From contig DTTI01000040.1 of the NCBI GenBank assembly GCA_012964825.1, positions 1-46,379 of the forward strand: 46,379 bases of DNA. The letters run 5' to 3'. A program made the position numbers and the translations under genes. This DNA is from Candidatus Neomarinimicrobiota bacterium (GTDB lineage: Bacteria; Fidelibacterota; Marinisomatia; Marinisomatales; S15-B10). The notes beneath the pieces were generated by a model. It made no database searches and was not told the origin of the DNA. It was given only the letters and a program-made list of their open reading frames with translations. The stretch's first letter is position 1. Each line of letters starts with the position of its first letter. Positions 34,800 to 43,213 of this stretch are shown here, piece by piece.

Positions 34800-35519
34800 A
34801 TGTCAAAATCTGTCTACGGTAGGGTTCTGCTCAAACTGAGCGGAGAAATTCTTGCTGGGGAGAGAGGTTTTGGTGTTGATCCAGTCAAAGCAAAGGCGCT
34901 TGCAGATGAAGTCAAGTCAGCCAAGGATCTGGGTGTTGAAGTGGGTGTTGTCATTGGTGGTGGCAATATTATCAGAGGTGAACTGGCTGAAGGGCAGGGG
35001 ATGGACCGAGTCTCAGCAGATTACCTTGGGATGCTCGCTACCATTATCAATGCCATTACTCTTCAGGACGCACTTGAGAAAGATGGTTGCCAGACACGGA
35101 CCCTAACTGCTATCTCAATTTCCCAGCTGGCTGAGCCATACATCCGCCGGCGTGCCATTCGTCATCTTGAAAAGGGAAGGGTTGTCATTCTTGCGGGTGG
35201 CACGGGAAATCCTTATTTTAGCACTGACACGGCAGCGGTATTGCGTGCGACGGAAATTGAAGCTGAATCTATTATGAAAGGGACCAAAGTAGACGGTGTT
35301 TACGACAAAGACCCCATGAAGTTTGATGATGCGGAAAAGTTTGACTCTGTTTCTTACAAGGAAGTGATTGGAAGTGATCTTAAGGTGATGGACATGACAG
35401 CCATTGCCCTGGCGAGAGAAAACGACTTGCCAATTGTGGTGTTCGATGTTAACCGTCCAGGGAACTTCAAGAAGATTCTCAAAGGTGAAAAAATTGGTAC
35501 AATTGTAGGTGCTCTATGA
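34800..35519 (+). CDS. pyrH: Uridylate kinase
   Basis: Phosphorylates UMP to UDP, joining the pyrimidine theme of the pyr operon upstream. The 239-residue amino-acid-kinase-fold protein has VLLKLSGEILAGERGFGVD, GVVIGGGNIIRG, ILAGGTGNPYFSTDTAA and KVDGVYDKDPMKF. Its stop overlaps the frr ATG (ATGA). Confidence 0.96.
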   Translation: MSKSVYGRVLLKLSGEILAGERGFGVDPVKAKALADEVKSAKDLGVEVGVVIGGGNIIRGELAEGQGMDRVSADYLGMLATIINAITLQDALEKDGCQTRTLTAISISQLAEPYIRRRAIRHLEKGRVVILAGGTGNPYFSTDTAAVLRATEIEAESIMKGTKVDGVYDKDPMKFDDAEKFDSVSYKEVIGSDLKVMDMTAIALARENDLPIVVFDVNRPGNFKKILKGEKIGTIVGAL

Positions 35520-36079
35520 GAAGAATTGAACCGCTCACTAAAGATGCTGAGTACAGAATGAGCCAGGCGGTGGAGCACTGCCGGAACGAACTTGCACAGA
35601 TCCGGACTGGCCGGGCTTCTCCCGCACTATTGGAAGGGGTAAAGGTTTCGTACTACGGCTCGCCAACTCCTCTGAATACTCTGGCTACTATCACAGCTCA
35701 GGAGGCACGGCTCCTTGTTGTTCAACCGTTTGACAAGAGTATTATAGTCGAAATTGAAAAAGCTATCCAGATGGCCGACCTTGGTCTCAACCCCAACAAT
35801 GACGGAAATGTAATTAGAATCTCCATTCCGGCATTGACTGAGGAGCGCCGCCACGAACTGGTTAAACATATTCACAACTTAGTTGAAGAAGGTCGTGTGG
35901 CGGTGCGAAATATCCGCAAAGATATCAACAATCAGCTTCGGGAGATGGAGAAATCACACACCCTGTCAAAAGATGAGGGGAGTTACGCCCACGAGGAGAT
36001 TCAGAAGATCACCGACAAACGGATGGAAGAGCTGAACAGTCTTTTGGCCACCAAAGAGAAGGAACTTCTGGAACAGTAA
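35516..36079 (+). CDS. frr: Ribosome recycling factor
   Basis: Splits post-termination ribosomes with EF-G. The 187 residues show the RRF pattern ELAQIRTGRASPALLEGVKVSYYGSPTPLNTLATI and the C-terminal helix ITDKRMEELNSLLATKEKELL. ATG 35516 overlaps the pyrH stop by four bases. Convergent with the glycosylase gene; only two bases separate the stops. Confidence 0.96.
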   Translation: MRRIEPLTKDAEYRMSQAVEHCRNELAQIRTGRASPALLEGVKVSYYGSPTPLNTLATITAQEARLLVVQPFDKSIIVEIEKAIQMADLGLNPNNDGNVIRISIPALTEERRHELVKHIHNLVEEGRVAVRNIRKDINNQLREMEKSHTLSKDEGSYAHEEIQKITDKRMEELNSLLATKEKELLEQ

Positions 36080-36081
36080 AT

Positions 36082-36924
36082 TCAGTCAGGGATTTTTCCA
36101 TCTCTGGCTGCACAAAAAAGAATCTGCTGAGCCAACCCAGCAGCTTCTCCCCAACGATTTCTTCCCCATTCACAGAGATCAACCGGTGACATTTTTGTTA
36201 GAGGAGGCCTAAGACGGGCCAGAGCCCGTCGGACCCATACATCAACAGGAAAAGCGGATAGTCGACTGTAACCGAAAAGCATGGCACATTCAGCTATCTT
36301 TCGCCCCACGCCTGGGAAGTGTGTTAGTGAAGCCAGCAACTCATCGTCGCTCTTTTTTGTCCAAAGTGGTAGGGCGATGTGTTCTTCCACCAGCTTTTTG
36401 CAGGTCAGATAGATGAACCTCGATCGGTACCCAAGACCAATCTGTCTTAGCCTCGTTTCACCGATGCGGACGATATCCTCAGAGTTGGGAAGTGCTTTTT
36501 CATTACTTCCGGCAATTGGTGAGCCTGTTTCCCATCGCAAATTATGGAGGTTTTGCATGATGCGCGGTATATTGGATACTGCCGATGCCATGAATGAAAT
36601 GAGACATTCATAAGGATCCTGTTTCATGATTGTTAGACCCCGGTAGGCGGGGATTAGATTATGTAGGAGATTATCTTTTTTCAGCATTATCATCAGTTGT
36701 TTTCTATCAAAACTTAGTCCGAAAATGGCCTTCAACTGTTCTTTATCCAATGCTTCTCCCATAACTTCAACATCAATCGTGTTGTCATTTATCTGGTATG
36801 CCTTAATTACAGTACGCCTGATTATAATTCTGAAAGTGTCCTCGGCTGTTTCGATCCAGTGAAAAAGTTGTCCGCTCCTAACGGTTAGACCTAAATTGAT
36901 CGGAATGTCAGATATGAGATTCAA
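36082..36924 (-). CDS. OGG-like DNA glycosylase/AP lyase (HhH-GPD)
   Basis: Probable 8-oxoguanine-type base-excision glycosylase. It shows an N-terminal OGG-like part (INLGLTVRSGQLFHW), the DPYECLISFMASAVSNIPRI segment, the helix-hairpin-helix FPGVGRKIAECAMLFG, and AFPVDVWVRR. In the 280-residue product from TTG 36924, the catalytic Lys is Lys209 and the Asp is Asp228, both in family positions. No FeS cysteine cluster, which separates it from MutY/Nth. The frame extends to TTG 36939, inside the nrdJ terminator stem, so the start is uncertain and no Shine-Dalgarno is evident for either. Confidence 0.85.
   Translation of the reverse strand: MNLISDIPINLGLTVRSGQLFHWIETAEDTFRIIIRRTVIKAYQINDNTIDVEVMGEALDKEQLKAIFGLSFDRKQLMIMLKKDNLLHNLIPAYRGLTIMKQDPYECLISFMASAVSNIPRIMQNLHNLRWETGSPIAGSNEKALPNSEDIVRIGETRLRQIGLGYRSRFIYLTCKKLVEEHIALPLWTKKSDDELLASLTHFPGVGRKIAECAMLFGYSRLSAFPVDVWVRRALARLRPPLTKMSPVDLCEWGRNRWGEAAGLAQQILFCAARDGKIPD
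36083..36110. other. Hairpin at the junction of convergent frr and glycosylase genes
   Basis: CAGTCAGGGAT at 36083-36093 pairs with ATCTCTGGCTG at 36100-36110 (11 pairs, two of them G-T wobbles) across a six-base loop. It begins within the glycosylase stop codon and covers its last codons. Neither strand has a clear T tract after it, so it is only a possible convergent transcription end. Confidence 0.4.
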
Positions 36925-36933
36925 GTTATAAAT

Positions 36934-36965
36934 AAACAAGCCCCCAGATTTCTGGGGCCTTGTTT
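36934..36965 (-). terminator. Terminator after nrdJ
   Basis: AAACAAG (36934-36940) pairs with CTTGTTT (36959-36965), and CCCCAGA (36942-36948) with TCTGGGG (36951-36957), with one C-C mismatch and a two-base apex. On the minus strand the stem is followed by TTTATTTAT. It lies 23 bases after the nrdJ stop. The stem is nearly symmetric and could slow polymerases on either strand. Confidence 0.75.
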
Positions 36966-36988
36966 AAGAGGATTATTTAATAAAAGAA

Positions 36989-39409
36989 CTAATCACATTT
37001 TGAGAAGCCGCAGCTTGGACAGGTGACACAACCATTTTCATGGAAGATATCACTACCACAGTCAGGACAGGTGGTCATTGTCCTTGAATTGTAGTTGGGT
37101 GTCTCTTGCGATGGTGAATTGTCCACCATTGTGAAGCGGGTCTTTACCACTTCCTCAGGCGTATCTTCGGCTGTCACCGGCCGCGCAAAGAGGTAAGACT
37201 CCAGTGCTTTTCCGATGGCGTCTGGTGTAGAGAGGATAAGCTGACCATTTTCCCAAGTGGGGTTCGGCCCGCTGATTCCCTTTAGCTGGTTGACCACATC
37301 CTTTGGGTCAATACCCGAACGGAGAGCCAACGATATGAGTCGGCTGATGGCTTCAGACTGAGCGGCGGCATTACCACCGGCTTTACCGATGGTGGTGAAA
37401 ACTTCGCACAGTCCATGTTCGTCTTCATTAATGGTAATATAGAGGGAGCCTTCTCCGGTGCGAATCCTCTTGGTTACACCCTGAGTTTCGCCGGGTCTGA
37501 ACCGGGGACGAAGATCACCGCTTGTTCTGTGAGTTATAGGTTTGGTTTCGTCAGTTTCCTTGGCTTTCTGTTCCTTTGAGATAAGGATCCCTTCCCGGGA
37601 ACTCTCCCGGTAGACGGTAATCCCTTTTAGACCAGCTTTGTAGGCAGTCATATAAATTTCAGCCACAGTTTCCTTGTCAACATCCGCTGCGAGGTTAACA
37701 GTAGAGCTGATGGACGAATCAATATACTTCTGAATGACACCCTGCATTTTTACTCGGAAAAAAGGATCGATGTCATGGGCAGTAACCACATAATCAGGAA
37801 GATTCTTGTCATTTCCGAATAATTCTTTAACACCAGGGTGGTAGACCTTGAATTCCTTAAAGGTGTTACCATGACCTTCATTCTGTTTAACGCGTCGGAA
37901 ATAGGAGGTCTGAAAAACAGGTTCAATACCGGAAGTCACTCTGGCCACAATGGCACCACTTCCAGTGGGTGGAACGGTAAGGAGAGTTGCATTTCTAATC
38001 CCATGTTTGCTGATATTTTCCTGGAGTTCAACACTGAGCTCGGAAACGAATTTACTTTTGGAAAATCCCTTCCACTCAAAATTGGGGAAAGGATCTTTCT
38101 CCCTGGCGACCTGGACAGATGTTTCATAGGCGGTGTCCCGCATAATTTTGCAAATTCTATCAGCCACCTCTAGGGCTTTATCGCTGTCGTAGGAGATGCC
38201 CATTCTAATGAACATATCTCCAAGGCCGAGAAGTCCGATACCAACACGGCGGTCATTCGACGCATTTTCTTTCTGAACATCCAATGCATGCCGGTCGACA
38301 TTATACTCTACCACGTTGTCCATAAAGCGAGTGGCGATAGCGACGGTTTCGCGAAAGGCGTCAGTCATGAACTGGCTATTTTCATCTACAAAGCGGTCCA
38401 GATTGACGGAACCAAGATTACAGCACCCGCCGTCAGGGAGCGGCTGTTCAGCGCAGGGATTCGTTGAGACCAGGGGTGAACAGTACTCTGCATTGTGATA
38501 GTCTGTCATTGTGTCCCAGAAAATGATGCCCGGTTCGGCACTTTCGTGGGCTGATGTAACAATCTCTTCCCACAGATCTCGGGCTCTGACAGTGTCGTAT
38601 TTTTTGTCGCCCCATTTCAGATTGAAATCTGTATCATCCTCAACCGCCTTCATGAATTCATGGGTAAGCAACACGGAGATGTTAGAATATTTTACCATAT
38701 CCACATCACCGCGTTTGATGCTGATAAACTTCCACACATCTGGATGATCCACACGGATGGTCTGCATGTTCGCACCGCGCCTTCCGTGTTGGGCGATGGT
38801 GTTTGTGTTTTCACTGAACAGATTCATAAAGCCGGTAGGTCCGCACGATTCGCCACCGGTCCCGCCGATGGCCGATCCGCTGGGGCGGAGTACGGAAAGA
38901 TCGTGGCCACACCCACCACCATATTTGTAGGTAATAGCCTCATCTTGAATGGCATCATAAATAGCCTTGACCGAATCTTTCTTGATGGCCACAACGTAGC
39001 AATTGTTTAGTGTCGTGGTAATGTCATCCCGTCCGGCACCATGCATAATCCTGCCTCCGGGGACAAATCGAAAATCTTCAAGAATGGTAAAGAATCTCTT
39101 GTACCAAAGATCAACATCTTTCTCTACGGAAGCCATAGCCTTTGCAATTCGCTTCCACATGTCATAAGGATTATTCTCCCATGGTGCGAGGTACTTATTC
39201 TGAAGGACTTCTTGCCCCAGATCGTCTTCCTTATAGTATTCTTCTAAGGTATAGTGCGTAGGGGTAGTTTCGCCTAAAACCTCCGGGAGGTCACTGTTCG
39301 GGCCCTGTTCCGCATTTTTCTTTTTAACATCTATATTCCCAATAATCTTGTCCGAGGATTTCTCCTTGGAGCCAGAGACAGGAAATTCAAATTGCATAGC
39401 ATCTGCCAT
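36989..39409 (-). CDS. nrdJ: Adenosylcobalamin-dependent (class II) ribonucleotide reductase
   Basis: Reduces ribonucleotides to deoxyribonucleotides with a B12-generated radical. The 806 residues include VPGGRIMHGAG near 115, NNCYV, the active-site region NPCAEQPLPDGGCCNLGSVNL, the PPTGSGAIVARVTSGIEPVF loop, and a C-terminal zinc ribbon CPDCGSDI...CPSCGFSKC in the last ~25 residues. No NrdB partner is encoded nearby, as expected for class II. ATG 39409 has GGAG six bases upstream. Expressed from the promoter at 39491-39519 and ended by the hairpin at 36934-36965. No adenosylcobalamin riboswitch was seen in its leader. Confidence 0.95.
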   Translation of the reverse strand: MADAMQFEFPVSGSKEKSSDKIIGNIDVKKKNAEQGPNSDLPEVLGETTPTHYTLEEYYKEDDLGQEVLQNKYLAPWENNPYDMWKRIAKAMASVEKDVDLWYKRFFTILEDFRFVPGGRIMHGAGRDDITTTLNNCYVVAIKKDSVKAIYDAIQDEAITYKYGGGCGHDLSVLRPSGSAIGGTGGESCGPTGFMNLFSENTNTIAQHGRRGANMQTIRVDHPDVWKFISIKRGDVDMVKYSNISVLLTHEFMKAVEDDTDFNLKWGDKKYDTVRARDLWEEIVTSAHESAEPGIIFWDTMTDYHNAEYCSPLVSTNPCAEQPLPDGGCCNLGSVNLDRFVDENSQFMTDAFRETVAIATRFMDNVVEYNVDRHALDVQKENASNDRRVGIGLLGLGDMFIRMGISYDSDKALEVADRICKIMRDTAYETSVQVAREKDPFPNFEWKGFSKSKFVSELSVELQENISKHGIRNATLLTVPPTGSGAIVARVTSGIEPVFQTSYFRRVKQNEGHGNTFKEFKVYHPGVKELFGNDKNLPDYVVTAHDIDPFFRVKMQGVIQKYIDSSISSTVNLAADVDKETVAEIYMTAYKAGLKGITVYRESSREGILISKEQKAKETDETKPITHRTSGDLRPRFRPGETQGVTKRIRTGEGSLYITINEDEHGLCEVFTTIGKAGGNAAAQSEAISRLISLALRSGIDPKDVVNQLKGISGPNPTWENGQLILSTPDAIGKALESYLFARPVTAEDTPEEVVKTRFTMVDNSPSQETPNYNSRTMTTCPDCGSDIFHENGCVTCPSCGFSKCD

Positions 39410-39423
39410 AGACTACTCCAAGT

Positions 39424-39438
39424 TATGTTTACAACATA
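39424..39438. promoter_or_regulatory. Palindrome in the nrdJ leader, possible operator
   Basis: TATGTT at 39424-39429 and AACATA at 39433-39438 form a perfect inverted repeat with a 3-base centre. It sits between the predicted nrdJ transcription start and its ribosome-binding site, where a repressor or an RNA hairpin could act. It does not match the NrdR box consensus as I know it. Confidence 0.35.
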
Positions 39439-39490
39439 GGACCCCACTGGATCAAGAACCGAAGTGGAATGCCCCGCGAGTCGCAGGTAG

Positions 39491-39519
39491 AATATAGATT
39501 TTGTCGTGATTTGTGTCAA
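39491..39519 (-). promoter_or_regulatory. Sigma70-type promoter of nrdJ
   Basis: On the minus strand TTGACA (39519-39514) is followed after exactly 17 bases by TATATT (39496-39491): a perfect -35 and a 5/6 -10. Predicted transcription begins near 39484, leaving a leader of about 75 bases before ATG 39409. Strongest promoter match I noticed in the window. Confidence 0.75.
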
Positions 39520-39570
39520 GCAGAAACCCGGCTATTTTTCTCTTTTTATGATTTATTTTTGCACCTCCCT

Positions 39571-39584
39571 GCTAAATTTCGCTA
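39571..39584 (+). repeat. 14-bp direct repeat, left copy, upstream of tRNA-Gly
   Basis: GCTAAATTTCGCTA here is repeated identically at 39696-39709. The two copies bracket the tRNA-Gly gene: this one ends six bases before the tRNA, the other overlaps the der start codon. Confidence 0.7.
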
Positions 39585-39590
39585 ACTCAT

Positions 39591-39661
39591 GCGCCCGTGA
39601 TGTAAAGGTAACATCCGAGCTTCCCAAGCTCGTCATGAGGGTTCGATTCCCTTCGGGCGCT
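39591..39661 (+). tRNA. tRNA-Gly (anticodon CCC)
   Basis: A complete cloverleaf: acceptor GCGCCCG/CGGGCGC (39591-39597 with 39654-39660), D arm ATGT/ACAT, anticodon stem CGAGC/GCTCG with loop TTCCCAA giving anticodon CCC, T loop TTCGATT, and discriminator T at 39661. CCA is not encoded, so it must be added after transcription. Confidence 0.93.
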
Positions 39662-39695
39662 CAGTTAAACACACCTCTGTTTTTCAGCTTCCACA

Positions 39696-39709
39696 GCTAA
39701 ATTTCGCTA
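39696..39709 (+). repeat. 14-bp direct repeat, right copy, at the der start
   Basis: Identical to 39571-39584. Its last base is the A of the der ATG, so it supplies the upstream bases of der; no Shine-Dalgarno is present there. Confidence 0.7.
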
Positions 39710-41022
39710 TGCCCCAGTTACCTATAGTTGCGATTGTCGGCCGACCCAATGTAGGGAAGTCAACTCTTTTCAACCGATTTGTTCAGAAGCGCCATGCTAT
39801 TGTGGATGAGCTGGCGGGGATTACCCGGGACCGCATCTATAAGACCGTTGAATGGAACGGAAAAAAATTCAGGCTGGTTGACACAGGGGGCTACATCCCT
39901 GAAGAAGCAGATGTTATCGATTCAGCCATTAGAGAACAGGTTGAGCTTGCTTTGCAAGAGGCCACTTTGGTTCTTTTTTTGGTGGATGGCAAAGATGGCA
40001 TTGTGGTGTCTGACAAAATTCTGGCTGATCTGGTGAGAGTTTCCGAAAAGCCGGCTATACTTATTGTAAACAAAATTGACAACAATGAGATGGAATCTCT
40101 CACTGCTGAGTTCTATGGACTTGGCATAGAGACCCTCCACTCCGTTTCGGCATTGGGGGGTAGGAAAATTGGTGATCTGCTAGATATAGTGGTGGAGGGT
40201 CTTGGGACTATCCCGAATATTCAGGATGATGAAGGAAGTATCAGGGTGGCAATTGTGGGGTGCCCCAACGTGGGTAAGTCATCCATCACGAATCGACTGA
40301 TAGGGAAAGACAAATCCATTGTTACAGACATTCCCGGCACGACTCGTGATGCCATCGATTCTGAATTGCGCTACCACGGAAAGAAGTTCATTCTCATAGA
40401 TACAGCTGGGCTCCGAAAAAAGGCTAAAGTCAAAGAAGATGTAGAATATTATTCTACCGTGAGAACGCGACGTGCTCTGGAAAATGCCCATGTAGCGGTG
40501 GTGGTCACGGATGCGGAAAGAGGGTTTTTCAAGCAGGATCAGCAGATCATTGAAGAGGTGATCGGAAAGGGGAAAGGCCTTCTTTTGGCCGTGAATAAGT
40601 GGGATCTTATCGAAAAGAGCACCCAAACTATGAAAGAAACAAAGGAAGAAATAATATATCAGTTTTCATCCCTGAAAGATTATCCTGTTCTATTCATTTC
40701 CGCTAAAACCAAACAGCGGGTCTCCATGCTTCTAGGGGAATGTGAAAAAGTTTACGGAGCTTGGAGAACCAAGCATTCTACCTCAAAAATTAACAGTGTG
40801 TTGAAAAAAGCCGTGGAGCAACTTTCTCCTCCAGCTGTAAGAGGAAAGCATATCCGGATCAAGTATGCCACACAGACCGGTTCACGGCCCCCAAAGATAT
40901 CTCTGTTTTGCAACTTTCACGATCTCATCCCCGCTTCATATCGCAACTATTTGGAGAACCAATTCAGATCGGGACTTGACCTCCACGGTACGCCCCTCAT
41001 ACTCCAATTCAAACGGTCCTGA
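39709..41022 (+). CDS. der: Ribosome assembly GTPase Der (EngA)
   Basis: Essential GTPase for 50S maturation. The 437 residues contain two tandem G domains: first P-loop GRPNVGKST at 11-19 with DTGG and NKID; second GCPNVGKSS from about 184 with DTAGL and NKWDL. A C-terminal KH-like domain follows (about 350-437, KYATQTGSRPPKISLFCN). Length and domain order are standard. Lies between the two tRNA genes. Confidence 0.96.
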   Translation: MPQLPIVAIVGRPNVGKSTLFNRFVQKRHAIVDELAGITRDRIYKTVEWNGKKFRLVDTGGYIPEEADVIDSAIREQVELALQEATLVLFLVDGKDGIVVSDKILADLVRVSEKPAILIVNKIDNNEMESLTAEFYGLGIETLHSVSALGGRKIGDLLDIVVEGLGTIPNIQDDEGSIRVAIVGCPNVGKSSITNRLIGKDKSIVTDIPGTTRDAIDSELRYHGKKFILIDTAGLRKKAKVKEDVEYYSTVRTRRALENAHVAVVVTDAERGFFKQDQQIIEEVIGKGKGLLLAVNKWDLIEKSTQTMKETKEEIIYQFSSLKDYPVLFISAKTKQRVSMLLGECEKVYGAWRTKHSTSKINSVLKKAVEQLSPPAVRGKHIRIKYATQTGSRPPKISLFCNFHDLIPASYRNYLENQFRSGLDLHGTPLILQFKRS

Positions 41023-41039
41023 GGTTCCTTATAGAGGGA

Positions 41040-41068
41040 TTGCCCTGCAGGCTGATTTCGTGTTAAAT
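41040..41068 (+). promoter_or_regulatory. Possible promoter of tRNA-fMet
   Basis: TTGCCC (41040-41045) and TTAAAT (41063-41068) are separated by 17 bases, each matching four of six consensus positions, and lie ten bases before the tRNA 5' end. Suggestive but weak; the tRNA could instead be read from der. Confidence 0.35.
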
Positions 41069-41077
41069 TAAACCGAT

Positions 41078-41151
<74 letters not shown>

Positions 41152-41153
41152 CT

Positions 41154-41194
41154 AAAAAACCCCTTCTAAAGTATTTCTTGAAGGGGTTTTTTTT
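41154..41194 (+). terminator. Terminator after tRNA-fMet
   Basis: CCCCTTC (41160-41166) pairs with GAAGGGG (41180-41186), extended by A(6)/T(6), and the 3' side runs into eight Ts from 41187. Starts only three bases after the tRNA. Confidence 0.9.
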
Positions 41195-41213
41195 GCCTTA
41201 TAGCACCCTATTT

Positions 41214-41262
41214 TTGGACTCGTAATTCGAAGGGTGTAGATTAGAATCCCACCCAGCGGGGC
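41214..41262 (+). pseudogene. Decayed tRNA 3'-half (Thr CGT-like)
   Basis: TTGGA-CTCGTAA-TTCGA has the geometry of an anticodon arm (loop CTCGTAA would give anticodon CGT, Thr), though two of its five pairs are wobbles. A variable-region-like GGGTG and a T-loop-like TTAGAATC follow, but the T stem is broken, and no acceptor or D-arm 5' half is found upstream, where the terminator lies. I read it as a tRNA remnant. It occupies the gap between the terminator and the unknown gene at 41338-41721, which otherwise shows nothing. Confidence 0.4.
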
Positions 41263-41337
41263 TTTTTCACTATATAACAGACAGGAACAGGGAAAGGTCC
41301 TAGGTGATAAAATCCATCCGCTGATCTTAATGCCAGC

Positions 41338-41721
41338 CTATTTCCAGGTATCGAAAATAAGACCCAGGAAGGCGTAAAGCAGGATAATTCCTGTTACGGT
41401 AGCGCAGCACGTTCCCAATCCTGAAAAATTCTTCGCTTCTTCATAGCGTGTCGATTGTTTGTCCCGAAATAGCTGGCCCATGGGAGCATCCACACCTTCC
41501 TGTCTTGCCTGAAGCTTACATCGAACACTCATGGCAAGGAACAGAGGTACCTCTTTCAACTTCAGGGCTGTTAATCCTTCCTGACGGGCTTTGTCCATGA
41601 TAGGGTGCTGGCAACTTACGAGGAATGTTCCCTCTTCAGGTACAGTTTCTTCGGTTTCAACGGCTGCTTCCTGAGCGGGAAGCCCAGCCCAAAGCAGAGC
41701 CACAAGTAATAAAGCTCTCAA
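41338..41721 (-). CDS. Hypothetical membrane-anchored secreted protein
   Basis: A 127-residue product with a signal peptide (RALLLVALLWAGLPA, 2-16), an acidic stretch (EAAVETEETVPEEGT), a central region with three cysteines (Cys37, Cys68 and the CC pair near 104) and a C-terminal membrane helix (TVTGIILLYAFLGLIF). I do not recognise it. It begins three bases after the end of the outer-membrane-like gene on the same strand, so the two are probably co-transcribed. Confidence 0.6.
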   Translation of the reverse strand: MRALLLVALLWAGLPAQEAAVETEETVPEEGTFLVSCQHPIMDKARQEGLTALKLKEVPLFLAMSVRCKLQARQEGVDAPMGQLFRDKQSTRYEEAKNFSGLGTCCATVTGIILLYAFLGLIFDTWK

Positions 41722-41724
41722 GGG

Positions 41725-42396
41725 TTACCATCCCACAACGGCCGCAACTCTCAGAAACGGCTTGGTCATGTTAATGCCGCCGGAGAAATTGGAGCTTCCT
41801 TTCTTGGCCTTCCATTTGTCCCCGAACTTTGAATACATGTAACCAACACTTCCTTCCACCGATACAAAAGAGAACAGGTACATCCGCACCCCGACCCAGC
41901 TGTAGAATCCAAATGCCGAATTTGTAATTTCGGCTGTGGTGGAACTCTCCACGCCCAGGGTTTCATCGCTGGCGGTCAGTTTTTTGTTCATAAAGACGGC
42001 CCGACCGTACATGGGTGAAAAGCCAAAGTTCGCCTCGAACCTTTTCCAGAAAGTGAAATAAGATTCCGCCGTGATTCCCCGGTAAACAATAGGGAGGATG
42101 TAATCTCCGGATGACCGGTTATAGGTGATGAGGCGAGTGGAAAGTTTTTTATACCCCACGCGTAGGGACGGGTAAATATTTACGGAAAGGTCGTAGTTCA
42201 GAGGAAACCAGGCGGAGCCGATCTTGGACAGTTCCTGCTCAACCAGGGAATCGTTGAATTTATCCGGTTTCGTAAACCCAATACCCAATCCAATACGATA
42301 ACCCACCTTGTATTGTGCGGACAGGGGAGATAAAAAAATCACCGTAACTAAAATAATAATAGCAAAATTTTGACTTTTCTCAAGTAAAACTTTCAT
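41725..42396 (-). CDS. Predicted outer-membrane beta-barrel-like protein, unknown
   Basis: A 223-residue product with a signal peptide (about residues 1-27, IIILVTVIFLSPLSAQ) followed by alternating aromatic and polar strands such as YKVGYRIGLGIGF, FEANFGFSPMYG, FYSWVGVRMYLF and SVEGSVGYMYSKFG. These suggest a small barrel with strand periodicity of outer-membrane porin-like proteins. No specific family recognised. Upstream gene of a two-gene minus-strand unit; divergent from the gene at 42539. Confidence 0.6.
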   Translation of the reverse strand: MKVLLEKSQNFAIIILVTVIFLSPLSAQYKVGYRIGLGIGFTKPDKFNDSLVEQELSKIGSAWFPLNYDLSVNIYPSLRVGYKKLSTRLITYNRSSGDYILPIVYRGITAESYFTFWKRFEANFGFSPMYGRAVFMNKKLTASDETLGVESSTTAEITNSAFGFYSWVGVRMYLFSFVSVEGSVGYMYSKFGDKWKAKKGSSNFSGGINMTKPFLRVAAVVGW

Positions 42397-42538
42397 TTTA
42401 GAAAGACAGCAAAAAAACTCTGTTTTTAATTTTCAGGAAACAATTACGGGCTATTTTCACAGTTATGGGTATTGAACAAATGTTGGTCACGAAAAGGTCA
42501 TAACTAGTTTAATTTAGAGTGTGAGGCACCAACAACAA

Positions 42539-43213
42539 ATGAAGTTCTCTCTTTTGGCCATGGTTTTTATCTCCACAGTGGCTACCGGGACTGTACGCCA
42601 CAAGGTGATTCTCCGAGGTGGCGATGTTATTACGGGCTATGTGGCTGAGCTGACTCACGACTCCCTGAAGATCATTCCCGCTTCAGGTGGCCTCAAAACA
42701 TCCATAACGCTTGACTCTGTTCTTTACGTTCACAATTCGAAAGGGAAGCTGTTCTATCTCTCTCCGAAGATTAGACAGTTCTTTGAGAAAGGCCTCGGCC
42801 GAGGTGGCGTCATCACAACTGTTATGGGTGAAACGATACCATATCGCCGTCTCGGGCGGGAGCTGTTCATGTTCGAACCGAAACTGGTCTACCAGACGAA
42901 GGAAGAGCCAAAGCGGCATGAGATTTTGCTTATGAATATCCACAAAGTTCGATTTGATCACACAGTATCGGAATATGCGGTAAAGAAAGGGGCCCTCGCC
43001 GGCGCCGGCTTCACCACTGTCTTGTTCCTTCTCAAGTTTAATGCCATCAAAGAATTCTTCAATTTAAGCAAGCTGTTCAGGACGGGATCTTCTGCTTATA
43101 AAACTGGGACCACCATCACCCCGCTCACTACCATCGGTTGGGTCGCCTACGACTTTTTGCGTGGTGAACGGGAGCTGATCCTCAATCCCCTCAAAGAGTT
43201 AAGAATAAGATGA
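42539..43213 (+). CDS. Hypothetical secreted protein upstream of rlmN
   Basis: From ATG 42539 the product is 224 residues with a signal peptide (KFSLLAMVFISTVATG) and a segment HKVILRGGDVITGYVAELTHDSLKI, which resembles small SH3-like/DUF-type strands seen in Marinimicrobia-like and Bacteroidetes envelope proteins, but I cannot name it. A second hydrophobic stretch at about 150-165 (GALAGAGFTTVLFLL) may be a membrane helix. GTG 42521 is an alternative start. Its stop overlaps the rlmN ATG (ATGA). Confidence 0.6.
   Translation: MKFSLLAMVFISTVATGTVRHKVILRGGDVITGYVAELTHDSLKIIPASGGLKTSITLDSVLYVHNSKGKLFYLSPKIRQFFEKGLGRGGVITTVMGETIPYRRLGRELFMFEPKLVYQTKEEPKRHEILLMNIHKVRFDHTVSEYAVKKGALAGAGFTTVLFLLKFNAIKEFFNLSKLFRTGSSAYKTGTTITPLTTIGWVAYDFLRGERELILNPLKELRIR

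Noticed and set aside
39410-39490. Adenosylcobalamin riboswitch in the nrdJ leader
   Set aside because: The leader is only about 75 bases and shows no B12-box-like sequence or the required multi-helix fold.
41214-41262. Intact tRNA-Thr gene
   Set aside because: The T stem does not pair and there is no acceptor or D-arm 5' half.
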